From Aedes albopictus (lineage: Eukaryota; Arthropoda; Insecta; Diptera; Culicidae): a DNA stretch of 64,000 nt. The translations under genes and the position numbers were made by a program. The stretch spans positions 5,331,409-5,395,408 of the forward strand of contig NC_085138.1 of NCBI RefSeq assembly GCF_035046485.1. Direction: 5' to 3'. This document shows, in pieces, positions 1 through 11,860 of this stretch. The notes under the pieces were generated by a model. The model was given only the letters and a program-made list of their open reading frames with translations. It did no database searches and had not been told where the DNA came from. How positions within the stretch are numbered: position 1 is the first letter of the stretch; every line of letters begins with the position of its first letter.

Positions 1-186
1 GCGAAGCGTGAAGTACATTTGAATCCACACAATTCGGAACGAATTCCTTTCCAACCATTTCCTACAACTAACCAAGCGAGCCGCATCATAAAACCCCAAT
101 CAAATTCGAACAATCATGACCTACCACAATATAATAGGGCCCGCGATTATAAACGTAGAGCAGAGCGGCAATGTTTATCAGCATAA
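1..186 (+). other. Partial open frame entering from the left edge
   Basis: Frame 1 is open from base 1 to TAA at 184-186 (61 codons): hydrophilic, Asn/Arg/Pro/Gln-rich, with a basic end (RARDYKRRAERQCLSA). It is not recognised. The basic, Asn-rich composition and the LTR-like sequence downstream are compatible with the end of a retroelement gag-type protein, but this is a guess. Confidence 0.25.
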
Positions 187-574
187 CGAAGCAAAAGCTA
201 TGCGGCTGAGGGACTCGACTGACTTTGAGCAGCATGATAAAATAAACAATCTGAAGCGACACCCGATGGAAACCATACCAATAGCCTAGCAGATCGGTAG
301 CATTCTAAATGTAATCAAAATTAATCATTGAACTTGATCTTGAAAATTAGGCCAGCTGAGCATCGGGATCGTGCAAAATATGAATGGTAGATCTAATTCT
401 GTACAAATACAATCAAATTATGTAGCTAGAGAGATTGCTCAAATTCAGGAAAATTCTCTCTGCGGAGAAGAAAATATTTCTCCTGTGAAAAACACGAAAA
501 ACCATGTACCCGCGAAAGATCATTCTAGAAATCTGGCCGCTCATATATTCATGTTAAAACACGTACTGAAAGTG

Positions 575-780
575 TAAATGTGTAGATCGTAACGAGAGCC
601 GCTATTACATCATCCTTTCAGGAAAGATCATGTGTAATTTTTGGTAGGCCCTGCGGCTATAAAAGAGGAAGATCAATAAAGACGACAGTCAGTTTTGTTT
701 TTGGACTCCACACTGGATACCTCCCGGATAAGTATTTTGCTACTCAAATTCCTTTGATCCTGAACTTGCACTTGCGAAGC
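575..780 (+). mobile_element. Possible LTR fragment
   Basis: Compact promoter/poly-A arrangement: TATAAAAG at 658-665 and AATAAA at about 675, only 10 bases apart, then a GT-rich stretch. This is typical of a short LTR (U3-R-U5), but no second LTR, primer-binding site or polymerase frame is visible. A 68-codon frame just upstream (371-577) is unrecognised. Confidence 0.3.
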
Positions 781-868
781 TTAAATTATTCTGATCACTT
801 GATTGGATAATTCAATCCTTCTAAAGTGTTGATATTTAGAATCGTGGAAGTCTAAGTCATTGGATCGG

Positions 869-1180
869 TCAAACTTTTTCTCACTCTGGTAAGCCAAGGT
901 TCCGAATGCGAGAAACGTTGGCATGAGTCTAGAAAAGGCCAGTTTGATTTTGATCCAAGTGTAGAGGCACTTATTTCTCACTCTGGTACGCCAAGGTTCC
1001 GAATGCGAGTAACGTTGGCATGAGTCTAGAAAGGCCTAAGTGCTCTACACACGATTTTAGACGAGTCCCAAATCATTGAATCTATCGAACTTTTTCTCAC
1101 TCTGGTAAGCCAAGGTTCCGAATGCGAGTAACGTTGGCATGAGTCTAGAAAGGCCTAAATCCTATCACACACGATTTGGA
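869..1180 (+). repeat. Three-copy tandem repeat with ~65-bp conserved core
   Basis: The core starting TCACTCTGGTAAGCCAAGG and running through CGAATGCGAG, CGTTGGCATGAGTCTAGAAA is found at 881, 978 and 1097. Copies 2 and 3 are followed by a similar CACACGATTT segment. Spacings are 97 and 119 bp. Confidence 0.9.
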
Positions 1181-1530
1181 CGTTCGATTTTAACTATTCT
1201 CCTTCTTGAATCTCCTACCCTGAGTGAGTAGTATCGGTGTTCGAAAGTAACGCGTTCCGTCTAGTCTGTTGGTTGGCACGCACGGAATGTAATACCGTAT
1301 CCCTTCGCAACGGTACCGTGAAACGATTGTGGGTTTCGTCATCCTGATCATCGTCGATTCATCATCGCGATAGCTGTGGACAAGAGTGCTGCTGGATTCA
1401 GTAAGTATTTGGTCTAGTCCCACCGCAAGAGGAACACCACACCCCGATCGTGCTGCCAATTGGAAGATTGCGCCCCGGTGCCAACGCCATCAATTTGGTG
1501 GCTCCAGAGAGGAGGAGCTACTGCCACCAA
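1181..1530. other. Unassigned stretch with open frames on both strands
   Basis: GC is higher than around it. An 89-codon minus frame (1190-1459) and a 96-codon plus frame (1386-1676) overlap here; neither resembles a known family. A good 5' splice site on plus (GGATTCA/gtaagt) lies at about 1402, so a 5' UTR or small exon is possible but unproven. Confidence 0.2.
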
Positions 1531-1534
1531 CAAT

Positions 1535-2570
1535 AATTCTTCCCTTTTTAATACCTGCAGCACTTCAATCTGGGATTTCTCGAAGAATTTTCATTGGGAT
1601 TCCATTTGAGATTTACTCCTTTTTGTATTCCTTCAGAGGTCCCTCCAAGAACTCTTTCCTTCTTCGATTCCACTAAAAGTTCCTTCTGGAATTTCTCTGG
1701 AAGTTTTTTTCTAAGGTTTTTCTAAAAGTTTATTCATGGTTTCCTTCGGGAGTTCTTTCAAGGTTTTCGTCTTCTCTGTTACACCAGCAGATTCTCCCGA
1801 CATCTCTTCAGGAATTTCAAACAGAATTAATTTCTTTTGAGATTTCATCAGAACTACTTTCTGGGTTTCCTGAAGAAGTCTCGTTCGGGATTCCTCCAGG
1901 AGTTTCTTCTTGGTTTCCTTCAGGAATTCACTCAGATATTCATTCCGAGATCTCTGTAGGAAACCCCGGCATTCTTTCAAAACCCCTCCAGGAATGGCTT
2001 CTGAGATTCCTCCAAGAGTTCTTTTTCGGATTCCTTCAGGAATTCATTCCAGCATTCTTCTGGGATTCCTCGAGGACTTCTTTCTAGGATTTATCCATGA
2101 TTTTTTTCCCAGGACTCCTCCAGGATTTTTTTTCGGCATTCCTCTATTCACTCATTTTGGAATTCCTTCAGAATTTTCTTTTTCAGGTTTCACCAGGAGT
2201 TCTATCTGGATCCGGGATTCCCCAAAAGTCATTTTCGGGATATCTTCCGAAATTTCTTCCGGGATTCCTTCAATTATTTCTTCCGTAATTTCTTTAGAAA
2301 TTCACCCACGAGTTCCATCTGAGACTCTACAAATAGCTCCTTCTGACATTCTTACAGGAGTTTATTCGAGATTTCTTTAAAAGTTCCATCTAGAATTGCT
2401 CCAGGAACTCCTCACGGAATTTCTTTTGGAATTTCTCTGTGATTTCCTTCCAAGATTCCTCCAGGAATTTCTACTGAAATTCTTCTGAATGTTCCTTGAG
2501 CGATTCCTTTTGAGATTTCTCCAAATGCTTTTGGGATGTTTTCAGAAGCTTTTTCTGAGATTCCCAGTAG
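1535..2570 (+). repeat. 12-bp-period degenerate repeat tract (pyrimidine on plus)
   Basis: Successive 12-mers of the form RNTTYCTYCNRG, for example AATTCATTCCAG, CATTCTTCTGGG, ATTCCTCGAGGA in register. The period is a multiple of three and the unit lacks stops, which explains the 156-codon plus frame here. Confidence 0.85.
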
Positions 2571-3394
2571 GAATTCCTGTGAAAATGTTATCCTTCTCCT
2601 GTTGAGGAAAACTACAAAGAGAAATTCCTTACAAAGCTGCTAGAGGAGCTTCTTAAGAAATTTTTGGAGGAATTCTTCAATGTAGTTTTGTAGAAACTAT
2701 ATAAGGCACTCCTGGAATAATGCCATAATGCCAAAAACTTAATTTTCCTTTGCAGCTTTAGCAGCGTGCAGTGCCCTATAGCGAGCAGCAAACTATTGAT
2801 CGTTGAAAGCATTTGAGCGAAATTGATTTTCATACACATTATTCTTTCATTATTCATTATTCTTTACGCAAGACTTCAAAAACATTTTTTCAGATGCAGT
2901 TGTTGCGTCCGATAGCTTCATATCTTTTGAATGGAAGCCAGCATTAATGTGCTTTTGAAATGGGAGCTGGGTACCCGGGTACTCTGTCGGCCACATGAGG
3001 GTTAATGATACTTTCATGATAAAAATATTAAGCTTAGTAGAAAGCTACGTAGAATGTCATGAACCCCTACCCCCTATCGTGGCTTAATTTCCGCTTTTTT
3101 CCTACGAAATTTAGATTTATTTCGTTTGACACATTGGTAGTTTTCATAGGATTATTGGTTATTTTATAAAAATGTTCTCCCTTAGACTGGCCAAAATCGG
3201 TGCACGTACCGTACTATTGATTTGTTTCGATAATATATCTTAGCCCAATGAAAAGATACGCTTCCGGTGTTTTCTACCAATGTTTTTATTGGTAAGAAAT
3301 CCTTCGAACAGGTGGCACTGGGGTGAAAAAAACTACTGTTGCTCTGTGTAATCATAAACGTATAATCATTAGCGTGGGACACAAAAAGACATTT
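2571..3394. other. Non-coding AT-rich sequence
   Basis: No supported gene. It holds a GGTACCCGGGTACTC segment with GGCCACATGAGGGTTAA (2970-3005), which recurs inverted near 59920-60005, so both are copies of a dispersed repeat. Confidence 0.4.
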
Positions 3395-4018
3395 TACTCC
3401 TGTACACTTTTTGAGTTTCATTTTGGTCCCATATCAACTGTGCAAAATTTCAGATCGATCGGAGAAACTATATTTTAGCGCCAGCCATTTTAAATTTTCA
3501 TACGATTTACTATGGTGAAAATCACTTTTTCAAAGAAAAATCGCCACAGGTTGCCCCTTAATCCCTAAAAATAAATGGATGAATGATTTCTATTGGAAAT
3601 TTTACGAGGAACCAACCCTCCGAAGACCGCAAAGCGATCTGAGGCATGTGGAAAAAGTTATTGTCTGAAAACCGAATGGCATGCATATGCTGTTTAACAT
3701 GTAAGGAATAACAATAAATAATAAAATCTCGTTATTTTATCGGTCGGGTGAGGCCTAAGGCCACGAACGTCGCATCGATTTGCTGTCTTCGGAGGTCTGA
3801 TTCCTAGTAAAGTATCCTACAGAAATCATTCGTCCACTTATTTTTAGGGGTCTAGGGGTGACTCCTAGCGATTTTTCTATGCAGGATTTAAATTTCCCCA
3901 TAGTAAGTCGTATGAAAAACTAAGAATGGCGGGCGCTAAAATATAGTTTTTCCGATCGATCTGAAATTTTGCACAGTTGATATGGGGCCAAAGTGGAACC
4001 CAAAAAGTATACAGGAAC
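3395..4018. mobile_element. Foldback element, ~250-bp arms
   Basis: The left arm (3395-3645) and right arm (3768-4018) are inverted copies of each other: CATATCAACTGTGCAAAATT, then CAGATCGATCGGA and ACTATATTTTAGCGCC; the inner ends match around CTCCGAAGAC. The loop is about 120 bp. There is no coding capacity, so it is a MITE-like palindrome. The same CTGTGCAAAATT segment recurs in the elements at 47.7 and 51.5 kb. Confidence 0.85.
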
Positions 4019-4905
4019 TTGAGTTTTTCCATTTTTAGTATTTTCCCATATAAACCGTGTACCAGGCTACTCAATATATTGCCCAACTGATCTCGTCGAC
4101 ACGAGTTATTGTCAACAAGTAAACTAAATATCTAACTAGTCCTGGAATGTGCTTAATTGGCAGGTCCCGATCATTATTATTTGGGAGATTGCGTGCGTGT
4201 AAGTCATGGCAGATTCATCATCCTAACTGCTACAAAGAAAGAAAATCATGTATTTGAGCTTGAACCTGGGACCTTCTGATCCGCAGACTCGAGCCTTATC
4301 ATCTGCACCATTTCTGATACTTAAACCGAAAGACATAAGAATACGATGGTATGACGTCTTAATCATGGGTAACTTTGTTTTAATTCGTGCTGGTAACTCT
4401 GTGCGATTTTTAGTATGAACGTGACATACTTTTGATAATTAGTCAATTAAAACGAATTCCTACACAAAAACGATGTATGGACGAAATGTTCGTTACACAA
4501 AGGAGTAATAGCTAATTAAGTTAGTCACGTAAAATAATGTAAAATTACATGACTTTTATATGTAAAAACGTTAAAATATCGTGTTTTTCGTGATTTTTTA
4601 AACTAAAATTGTTGAATAACTTCGAAATACGCAATTTAAACACCGTAGTGTCTTCCTCAAAGTTGTAGAGTATTGTTCTAACTATATTTTAACGGTATTT
4701 TCGGCACCTTTTCGGAGCAATTTTGTGAATTTCTGAGTAAATTTCTGTAAAAACGGTCAATAAAACACAAAATCGATTTGATACACCTCTAAATCTTTAT
4801 TAATTTGGCTCAATTTTGGACTGAAGACTTGTTTTTGCATGTGGATTGTTAATTTGATGTGTCACGGGGAATCGGAGAGAAAAAGTTCCAAAATGAACAG
4901 GTCTA
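4019..4905. other. No gene seen
   Basis: AT-rich, without coding frames beyond 60 codons and with no clear terminal repeats. Confidence 0.4.
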
Positions 4906-5190
4906 ATGTGCACAACAGAAACATGTGCTCGATGGACAAATTGAGATTCGAATTAAAACAAAATCCACGAATCCAAATGTGCGAATGTGGAATCGAATCA
5001 AGAATCGAGTTCAGTTCTATGCCTACTGGCGACGGTGGTAGTCGAATGACTCTGTAGCTTGAACGAATAGAAGCGCTCTTCTAGCGAATTGGGAGTCGTG
5101 AGTTCGAGTCTCACCGAAGTACGTGGATTTTTTTCATAATTCAAATCTCAATTTGTCCATCGAGCACATGTTCTGTTGTGCACATGGATG
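4905..5190. repeat. Inverted repeat enclosing a tRNA-like B box
   Basis: About 48-bp arms at 4909-4957 and 5138-5186 are inverted copies (GTGCACAACAGAA, CATGTGCTCGATGGACAAAT, TGAGATTCGAATTA). The interior at 5057-5125 contains GAGTTCGAGTCTCACCG, a near-perfect B box with T-arm pairing, preceded by a short CGCT/AGCG hairpin. The acceptor and D arms do not pair well, so it is not called a tRNA gene; it may be tRNA-derived. Confidence 0.6.
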
Positions 5191-5509
5191 TCAAAGCATT
5201 TTCAACAGTGCACAACCGGAAACCAAAATAAATTGTCGAAATTACTTTTCTCGGACTGGCATATATCATTTCCCGGCAAGTCATTACATCTCCGAAAAAA
5301 AGTAAACATTTCCAGCCCTGATGAAATAGCGTTTCTAGAGATAATGATTCGGGAAGTGTGTTCATTCGTCGTTTCGTAAATGTTACTTCAATACATGGTA
5401 TTATGGGAAAAGAAATTTCGGGAAATGTAGTTTCACCACCAGTCAAAGATAAATTTCAGCACTTTGTTTGTTCTAAAACCCCTCCTTTTTCCTCGTCTTC
5501 CCTCATTAG

Positions 5510-5710
5510 CGTTCGTTCCGGGACACTCTCGAGTATGCCATTTCGCTGGGAGGAGACGCCGATACGATCGCCAGCATGGCATGTGCAATCAGTGGTGCAT
5601 TTTTGGGCGCGGAAGCCATCTCGGAAACCCTGGTCAAACATTGCGAAGATGCCGACAACATAGTGAGTCTGGCCGATCAGTTGCTCGAAACCGTCGAAAA
5701 CCGTGCCTAG
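5510..5710 (+). CDS. ADPRS: Terminal exon of ADP-ribosylhydrolase 3-like gene (ARH3/ADPRS)
   Basis: A strong acceptor (CCTTTTTCCTCGTCTTCCCT then CATTAG) precedes a 66-codon frame ending TAG at 5708-5710. It reads RSFRDTLEYAISLGGDADTI, then ASMACAISGAFLGAEAISET and LVKHCEDADN. The GGDxDTIAxMA-AI-GA block is the C-terminal metal-binding signature of ADP-ribosylhydrolases, and TLEYAISLGGD resembles the ARH3 type, which removes ADP-ribose from serine and degrades poly(ADP-ribose). The two Asp residues of GGDADT are expected magnesium ligands. Only the last fifth of the protein is here. No other exons were recognised in 1-5509, so the rest is probably beyond the left edge. The frame has no start codon, as expected of an internal acceptor. 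Confidence 0.88.
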   Translation, partial: RSFRDTLEYAISLGGDADTIASMACAISGAFLGAEAISETLVKHCEDADNIVSLADQLLETVENRA

Positions 5711-7490
5711 GATAGTGAAAAAAATAATACGTCGAAATAGGATTATAACGGATGTTGTAGACTACTAGACTGTTGTTGGTTGGTTGGTGTAGTTAATGCT
5801 TTGGAAAAAGGTGACAGCCCTGCCCGTGGTCGTTCGGATTGGGAAGTAAGTATTCACATCACTCTGGTTTCTTTAAATTTGCTACGAAAAGTCAACATCG
5901 TTTTATTTTTCATATTTTAAATATCTTGTTATTTTTTTGGTTTGTTCCAATTATTGGTTTAGTTTTGTTTATTTTTAATGCGAATAAGCCATTTTGATAG
6001 TTTAACTAATAACCTGCTGTGGTTTACATAATAATTCCATGCTTGACTTGGTTTTCTTTTATTAACATGGGACTATTATACAAATAGCAACGGTAGTTAT
6101 CTCTCTTTCAGTAATTACAAGGTATTTTCAGTTTTAATGATTACTTATCAGATTTGTTTTACCAATTTTGGATTGATGGCGGGTGATTGACGATAGTAAA
6201 AATAGTGTTTATCATTCATAGCAGTAAATCTGTTATCTCAACTTGTTCCGGTTTGTCTCAAATTTTGATAAGGTAGCCATCCCATATTCATTAGCTGTGA
6301 TTCCATGATAAAAAAGAAAACATTTTATAAAAGTTTCTAATAGCTTAATGGTTGTTCTTTTTTTACAGTATGTATATAGGTTCATCTTCCTTTTACAATT
6401 GCATGTAACTCTGTTCCGCGTCTTCTTACGTTTCTATTATTTGTATTGTTGTTTCTCTACTATCTTTATGGTTTTGTTCGCTCTCTAGGTTGTTCATAAA
6501 TGTTCGTACAAATTTCAGATTGACACTTATTAACATCAATAATGAAATGCATTTACTACGCAACTGGATGTAGTAGTAGTAGTCTGGTCTATACTGCACT
6601 ATTTTCTCGATGAAGAACTCTAACGTTGATGTGAAGATGAAGCGTAAATTTGGCTTTGTTATGGCTCGTTTCTATTTTAGTTGCTCAACAACATTGAAAT
6701 GTGAAATTTGCTTTTATAGTAAATTATACTGGATTTAGTTTGTCTGCCCCTGCTCGTTATTTGGCTGGTAGTAATGTGTTGTTTTTTTTTCGGATATGAT
6801 TGTATTCAATGATTCAAATAGGGTGAGTGTGCAAATAGTGTATATGTGTATCTCTGTGGTTGCACCTATGTATATAGTTTTGAATTCGGTGATGAAGTGA
6901 TAATTTCTGGAGGGATGCTTCAACACTGTGTATATGAAGTGTATTTTGGGTTTATTCCTAGTTTGCTATTTCAACTATGTTAGATAAAAAAATAACTAAA
7001 CAAAGAGTCAATCTGAACTTTTATTCATAATTATTTATAGTTTTATCACATAGTTTTTTTTTTCTTCTTATAATTCTTTTGTGTTTCAAACGCATTTGTT
7101 CAGATATCCTACACTTGTCTGCAGGGGTTTCTTTCTCAGTTTTTGTTTATCCATGTGTGCAGTTCGTTAGGTGCACCTCCATGTGGTAAGCTTCTTAAAA
7201 CGGCAAATAATACAAAGCTTCGTACAGTGAACATTCAAACGGTTGTTTGCTTTTCGTTATCATTTGTGCTATTGATTTTTTTGGGTTGGAAAATATGTTT
7301 CTTTGATCTTTTGATTCAGTGTTTTATATTTTCACATTGGACATGGAGTTATGTTGTTTGTTCGATATTGAAAACCTCCAGCTTTTGTTCCTCGTAAATC
7401 TACATTGAAAATAATTTGGCAGAAACTTCAGAAGGAAATGAACAAATGTTTCACATAATTATATTGAGTTACATTAAATTTGAAAATAAA
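5711..7490 (+). other. Probable 3' UTR and downstream of ARH3-like gene
   Basis: AT-rich, T-rich sequence without coding frames or recognised transposons, unlike its flanks. An AATAAA occurs at about 7483. A consensus 5' splice site (GGGAA/gtaagt) at about 5848 lies 138 bp after the stop, so a spliced UTR is possible. Attribution to the ARH3 transcript is inference. Confidence 0.4.
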
Positions 7491-7649
7491 CTTTCTCAAG
7501 TATATTCTTGCTCTAAGCCCTCTAAAAAAATGACAAAAAAAGAATAAAAAAACATCAAAAGTATGAACGAGGATAATGAAAACACAAAAACGTTCAAAAC
7601 AATTAGAAAGTGCGCATAAATTCAGTATGAGTCATAACATAAGGTTGCT

Positions 7650-8065
7650 CGGGAACTTCGGATGAAAACTCGAGAAAAGCTCTCGGACTCTGGAAGAAAT
7701 CATTTTTGGGAAATACCGGAAATAAATCTGAAAGCAACCCCACAGAAATCTCTCATAGAAAGTCTCGGAAAAAATCACAAAGAACTCCAAGACAAATCTA
7801 GAGAAAGTCTCTATAAGGAATCTTTGCAGGAATATCTGCAGTAGTCCATAGAAAACCTCAAGCAAATATTTCAGTAGAAGTTCTGGATGATCTCTTGGAA
7901 GATGCCACAAAAATCCGAGAAGAAACTATTGGAAAGCCCGAAAACACTGCAGGAGAAATACCAAAGGATGCTCTGAAACCATTTAAAAAGAAGCCCCGGA
8001 AGAAATCTCGCAATGGAGCAAACCTGGGAAATATCAGAAAATTCGGTAGACCTCGGTAGAACTTC
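7650..8065 (-). repeat. 12-bp-period tract, opposite polarity
   Basis: Purine-rich on plus (GGAAGAAATC, AGAAAGTCTC units in 12-base steps), i.e. the same degenerate unit as at 1.5-2.6 kb, inverted. Confidence 0.75.
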
Positions 8066-8179
8066 AACGAGAAATTATATTAACCCATATCCGCCTAGTG
8101 TCCTATTTATTGAAGCGTTTATCTTGAGAATTACACAATATTCCGTCATACGACTCAGTCAAGAGATATAAATATGGCA

Positions 8180-8860
8180 TTTCTCCTGGAATTCCTCTCC
8201 ATATTCCACTCAGGATTCTGCCTGCGATCCCTCCAAGTATTCTTCTACGGATTCCTTTCACTTTGAACTCTTTCAGAGGTTCCTCCCAGCATTCCCAAAG
8301 AAATTCCTTACGAGATTGTTTCAAAGATTTCTTCAGAAATCTTTTAGGAATTCCTTCCGGAATAACCACCGGCTGCTCCCACGGATTCCATCCGGATTTT
8401 CTTCAATACAATATCTCTTGATTTCTATCAAGGATTCTTTCAGAAATTTCTTCCGGGAGTTCTTCAATTGTTTCCCCGGGGATTCTTTCAGATTTTTCGC
8501 CAGATTTTTTCCCGAAATTCTTCCCTCCAGGTGACATTTTTGAGTCAAATAATCTAGAAGAGGTTCTAAATACTGCCATAAAACCAAAATAAAAGGTATT
8601 AGGTTTTATGACGGTTTTCAAAACCTTTACAGGACTAATTGGTCATCAAAATGTTACTTGGGGCCGTGAATTACTTCTTTCTGAGATTTCTTCAGCGGTA
8701 CTTCCAGGATTCTGGTAAGGATTCATTTCATTGATTTATCCCGGGACTTGTTTAAGGATTTGTTCCTGTTTTTTTTTACGGATTATTTCATAGATTCCAT
8801 CAAGGATTCCTCCCGGGGTTCTTTCATTGATTCCTCCCTAATTCAAGCAGGGATATTCCC
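8180..8860 (+). repeat. 12-bp-period tracts
   Basis: Two tracts (8180-8540 and 8690-8860) of GATTCCTTCMGG-type units, separated by about 150 bp of unrelated sequence. Confidence 0.75.
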
Positions 8861-9128
8861 CCTTCGTTTGTTGAACTATGCTCTCAGCCCAGTCAATGAA
8901 AGACTTCCACTAGGTGGGATGAGCTTTGGGCTGTCTGATAATCTCTAACAATAGAGATTCGGGGCTCCCAACCTTGACAAATCGTGCTTCACGTCAAAAA
9001 GTGACGTTTGACTTCGTTTTAACTGGGCTATAGCCCACCTAACAGGCGCCCAGTTGAAACGAAACCCACCTAAACGTAGTCCAACGAACGAAGGTTGGAT
9101 GTGACCTCAAAGTGTTCCTGAAATGATC
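8861..9128. other. Short non-coding spacer
   Basis: Contains GGGCTATAGCCCACCTAAC and nearby partly inverted segments around CCCAGTC/GGGCTG; probably a decayed foldback element. No gene. Confidence 0.3.
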
Positions 9129-9671
9129 CTTGATTTTTGTACTTGGAAGCTAGGCTCGTACCTTCCTACCTGGCTTCAATCTCGTAACACATCTCTTCAA
9201 AGTCATACCGGAAGTGGCGATGTACACTAGCGCCACGTGGTGGTGAATTTCTGAACTTTGTCCTTCGTGACCTGGAAGGACTCGTAGTCCTGAACAATAA
9301 TGCCGAAGATTGTACCTTCCTATCTGACTTCAATTTCGTGATATATCTCTCCAAAGTCATACCGGAAGTAGCGATGTACACTAGCGCCTTGTGGTGGTGA
9401 AATTCGGAACTATTTTCTTCGTGACCTGGAAGTACTCGTAGTCCTGAACGACTTTGCCGAAGATCGTACCTTCCTATCTAGCTTCAATTTCGTGATATAT
9501 TTCTTCAAAGTCATACCGGAAGTAGCGATGTACACTAGCGCTATGTGGTGGTGAAATTCGGAACTATGTTCCACGTGACCTGGAAGTACTCGTAGTCCTG
9601 AACAACGCTGCCCAAGATCGTACCTTCCTATTTGGCTTAAATTTCGTGATATATCTCTCCAAAGTCATAGT
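9129..9671 (+). repeat. 154-bp tandem repeat, about 3.5 copies
   Basis: The landmark CCTTCC after TCGTA recurs at 9161, 9315, 9469 and 9623, exactly 154 bp apart. Each unit holds AAAGTCATACCGGAAGT, GCGATGTACACTAGCGC and GTGACCTGGAAG. 154 is not a multiple of three and the frames are not conserved, so it is satellite-like. Confidence 0.93.
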
Positions 9672-9674
9672 CTT

Positions 9675-11460
9675 TTAATGGATTTTTGCCGGCATTTTTT
9701 CCGGGATTCCGTCAGCGATGCTTCCCGAGATTTCTTTGCATCATCCTCCTTCAGGGATCCCTCGAAGGAATTTTCACTGGAGTTAGAATACTCTCGGGAT
9801 TCCTTCATTAATTCCTACAGGAATCGCTTCATTGATTCCTCTCGTGATTATTTTATGAAATTCTTCAGAGATTCCTTCATGATTTCATATTTTTCGCCTT
9901 TCCATCAGGGATTCTTACTGGGAATTTCTCCCGGGATTCTCTCGTGGATCGTTCGCGAAATCACATCAGGAATTCCTCCAGGATTATGTTTGTTTATCGG
10001 GGATTTCTGCTGGAGTTACTTCGAGGATTCCTACAGAGTTTTTTTTCAGAGATCTCTACTGGGACTCTTGTGGGATTCCTCCGGGATGTTTCATAAATTC
10101 TCTAATGGATTTTACCCGTTGTTCCTTCATGAATTCCTTCTAGGATTCCTTCAGGAATCCCGCGCAGGATTCTTTCATTGAGTCCTCTGGAAATTCCTGT
10201 ATTGATTTTTTCCGGGATTCCTTTGGAGGTTCCTCCCGGTATTCTTTGTTATTTTTTTTTTCAAATCCCGGGATACTTTCATTGACGACTCCAATGATCT
10301 CTCCAGGGATTCCTTTCGGTACTCTTTCCGGCATTCCTTCAGGGATTTCTCTACAGTTTTCTCCGGAGGTTTCTGCCGGGATGAAGTGGGATTCCTCCGA
10401 TATATTCAAAGGGATTTCGTTTGAGATTGTTTCTGGGATTATTCAAAGAGTTTCCACGAATTCCTCCAAAGATTTCTTTCGTCGCTTCATGGGATTCTTT
10501 CATGACGACTCCATTGATCGCTCCCGGGATTCCGTCCAGCACTCTTTCCGGTATTCCTTCAGGGATTTCTCTAGAGTTTTCTCCAGGGATTTCTGCCGGG
10601 ATGTGGGGTGATTCCTTCGGGATATTCATAGGGATTACGTTTGAAATTGTTTTTGGGATAATTCAAAGAGTTTTCATGAATTTCTCCAAGGATTTCTTCC
10701 GTTGTTCCTTCATGGATTCCTTCCCTCGCAGGATTCTTCCATTGAGTCCTCTGGAAATTCCTGTATTGATTTTTTCCGGTATTCCTTTGGAGGTTCCTTC
10801 CGGTATTCTTTGTTATTCTTTTGAAAATTTTCCCGGGATTCTTTCATTGCGAATTTAATCGATCTCTCTCAGGATTCCTTCCGGTACTCCTTCAGGAATT
10901 CCTCTAGAGTTTTCTCCAGAGATTTCTGCCGGGATGTAGTGGGATGCCTCCGGGATATTCCTAGGGGTTTTTTTTTTTGAGAATGTTTCTGGGATTATTC
11001 AGATATTTTTTCATGAATGTCCTCTGGGAAACTCCAGAATTGATTCCTTGTGGGATTTCTTCAGAAATTCCTCCCACGCTTTCTTCAAAAATTTCTCTCT
11101 CTTCTAAGATTTTTTCAAGGATTCTTTCTGATATTCCTTTAGAATTCTTTTAAGGACCCTTAAGTTTTTCTCAGTGATTACTCCACTATTCCATCATGGA
11201 TTGCTCCTGGGTTCGTTCAGGAGGGATTTGTGTCAATTCCTCTGAGATTCTTTCATGAATTCCTTCCGGCAATCGATCTGAGATTCCTACAAAATATTTT
11301 TTTTTCCGAGATTCCGAAAGGGATTTCTCCTGTGATTACTTTCGATATTGCTCCTAGGATTTCTCTCAGAATTTTTCGTGAGACCAGATTCCTACAGATA
11401 ATTTTCCCGGGATTCCTACGAAAATTATCAGATGTTGAGGACCTATTTTGAAGAATTTCT
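9675..11460 (+). repeat. 12-bp-period tract with higher-order duplication
   Basis: The longest tract left of PLCE1. Besides the 12-bp unit, larger blocks are duplicated. The block with GTTTTCTCC, GATTTCTGCCGGGATG and GGGATTATTCAAAGAG starts near 10310, 10540 and 10880, and the block CCTCTGGAAATTCCTGTATT occurs at about 10182 and 10754. Open frames of 121-167 codons here are repeat by-products. Confidence 0.85.
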
Positions 11461-11860
11461 CGGAACTGTACCATAGACTTCTATTTATTCGTGAAATTAT
11501 GTTTATTTTATTGGATTTGAAGACTTGCATTGTGAGGCACATTTGCGTTTACAGGTTAAGGAAGAATCCTAAATAAAAGTTAAACGAAAATCCCTAAAGG
11601 AGTTTCGGAAGTATTTCTGAATAGATTTCCAAGCAAATTCCCAAACGAATTGCTGAGGTAAATGCAAATCCCTTGAGGCCACAAGTTTTCTACAGAGTTC
11701 GCTAGTATACATTGAAACTCCCAGGATTATACCGATTCCGTCTGTTTTTAACCGAAAATCCATCATAATGTCTAGATTTCCGTTAAATTTTTGAATTTTA
11801 ATCGGAATCTTAAAATTACTACACCACCAGCTACAACTGGAGAAAACTTGTAGGGAATGG
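11461..11860. other. No gene seen
   Basis: Unique-looking AT-rich sequence; a 98-codon minus frame (11569-11865) has no recognisable motif. Confidence 0.3.

Noticed and set aside
371..577. 68-codon plus frame near the left edge
   Set aside because: No motif; retained only as context for a possible LTR fragment.
9678..10858. Frames of 121-167 codons rich in FFRDSF or IPSGIS repeats
   Set aside because: Open in several phases because the 12-bp unit lacks stops; no signs of a real protein.
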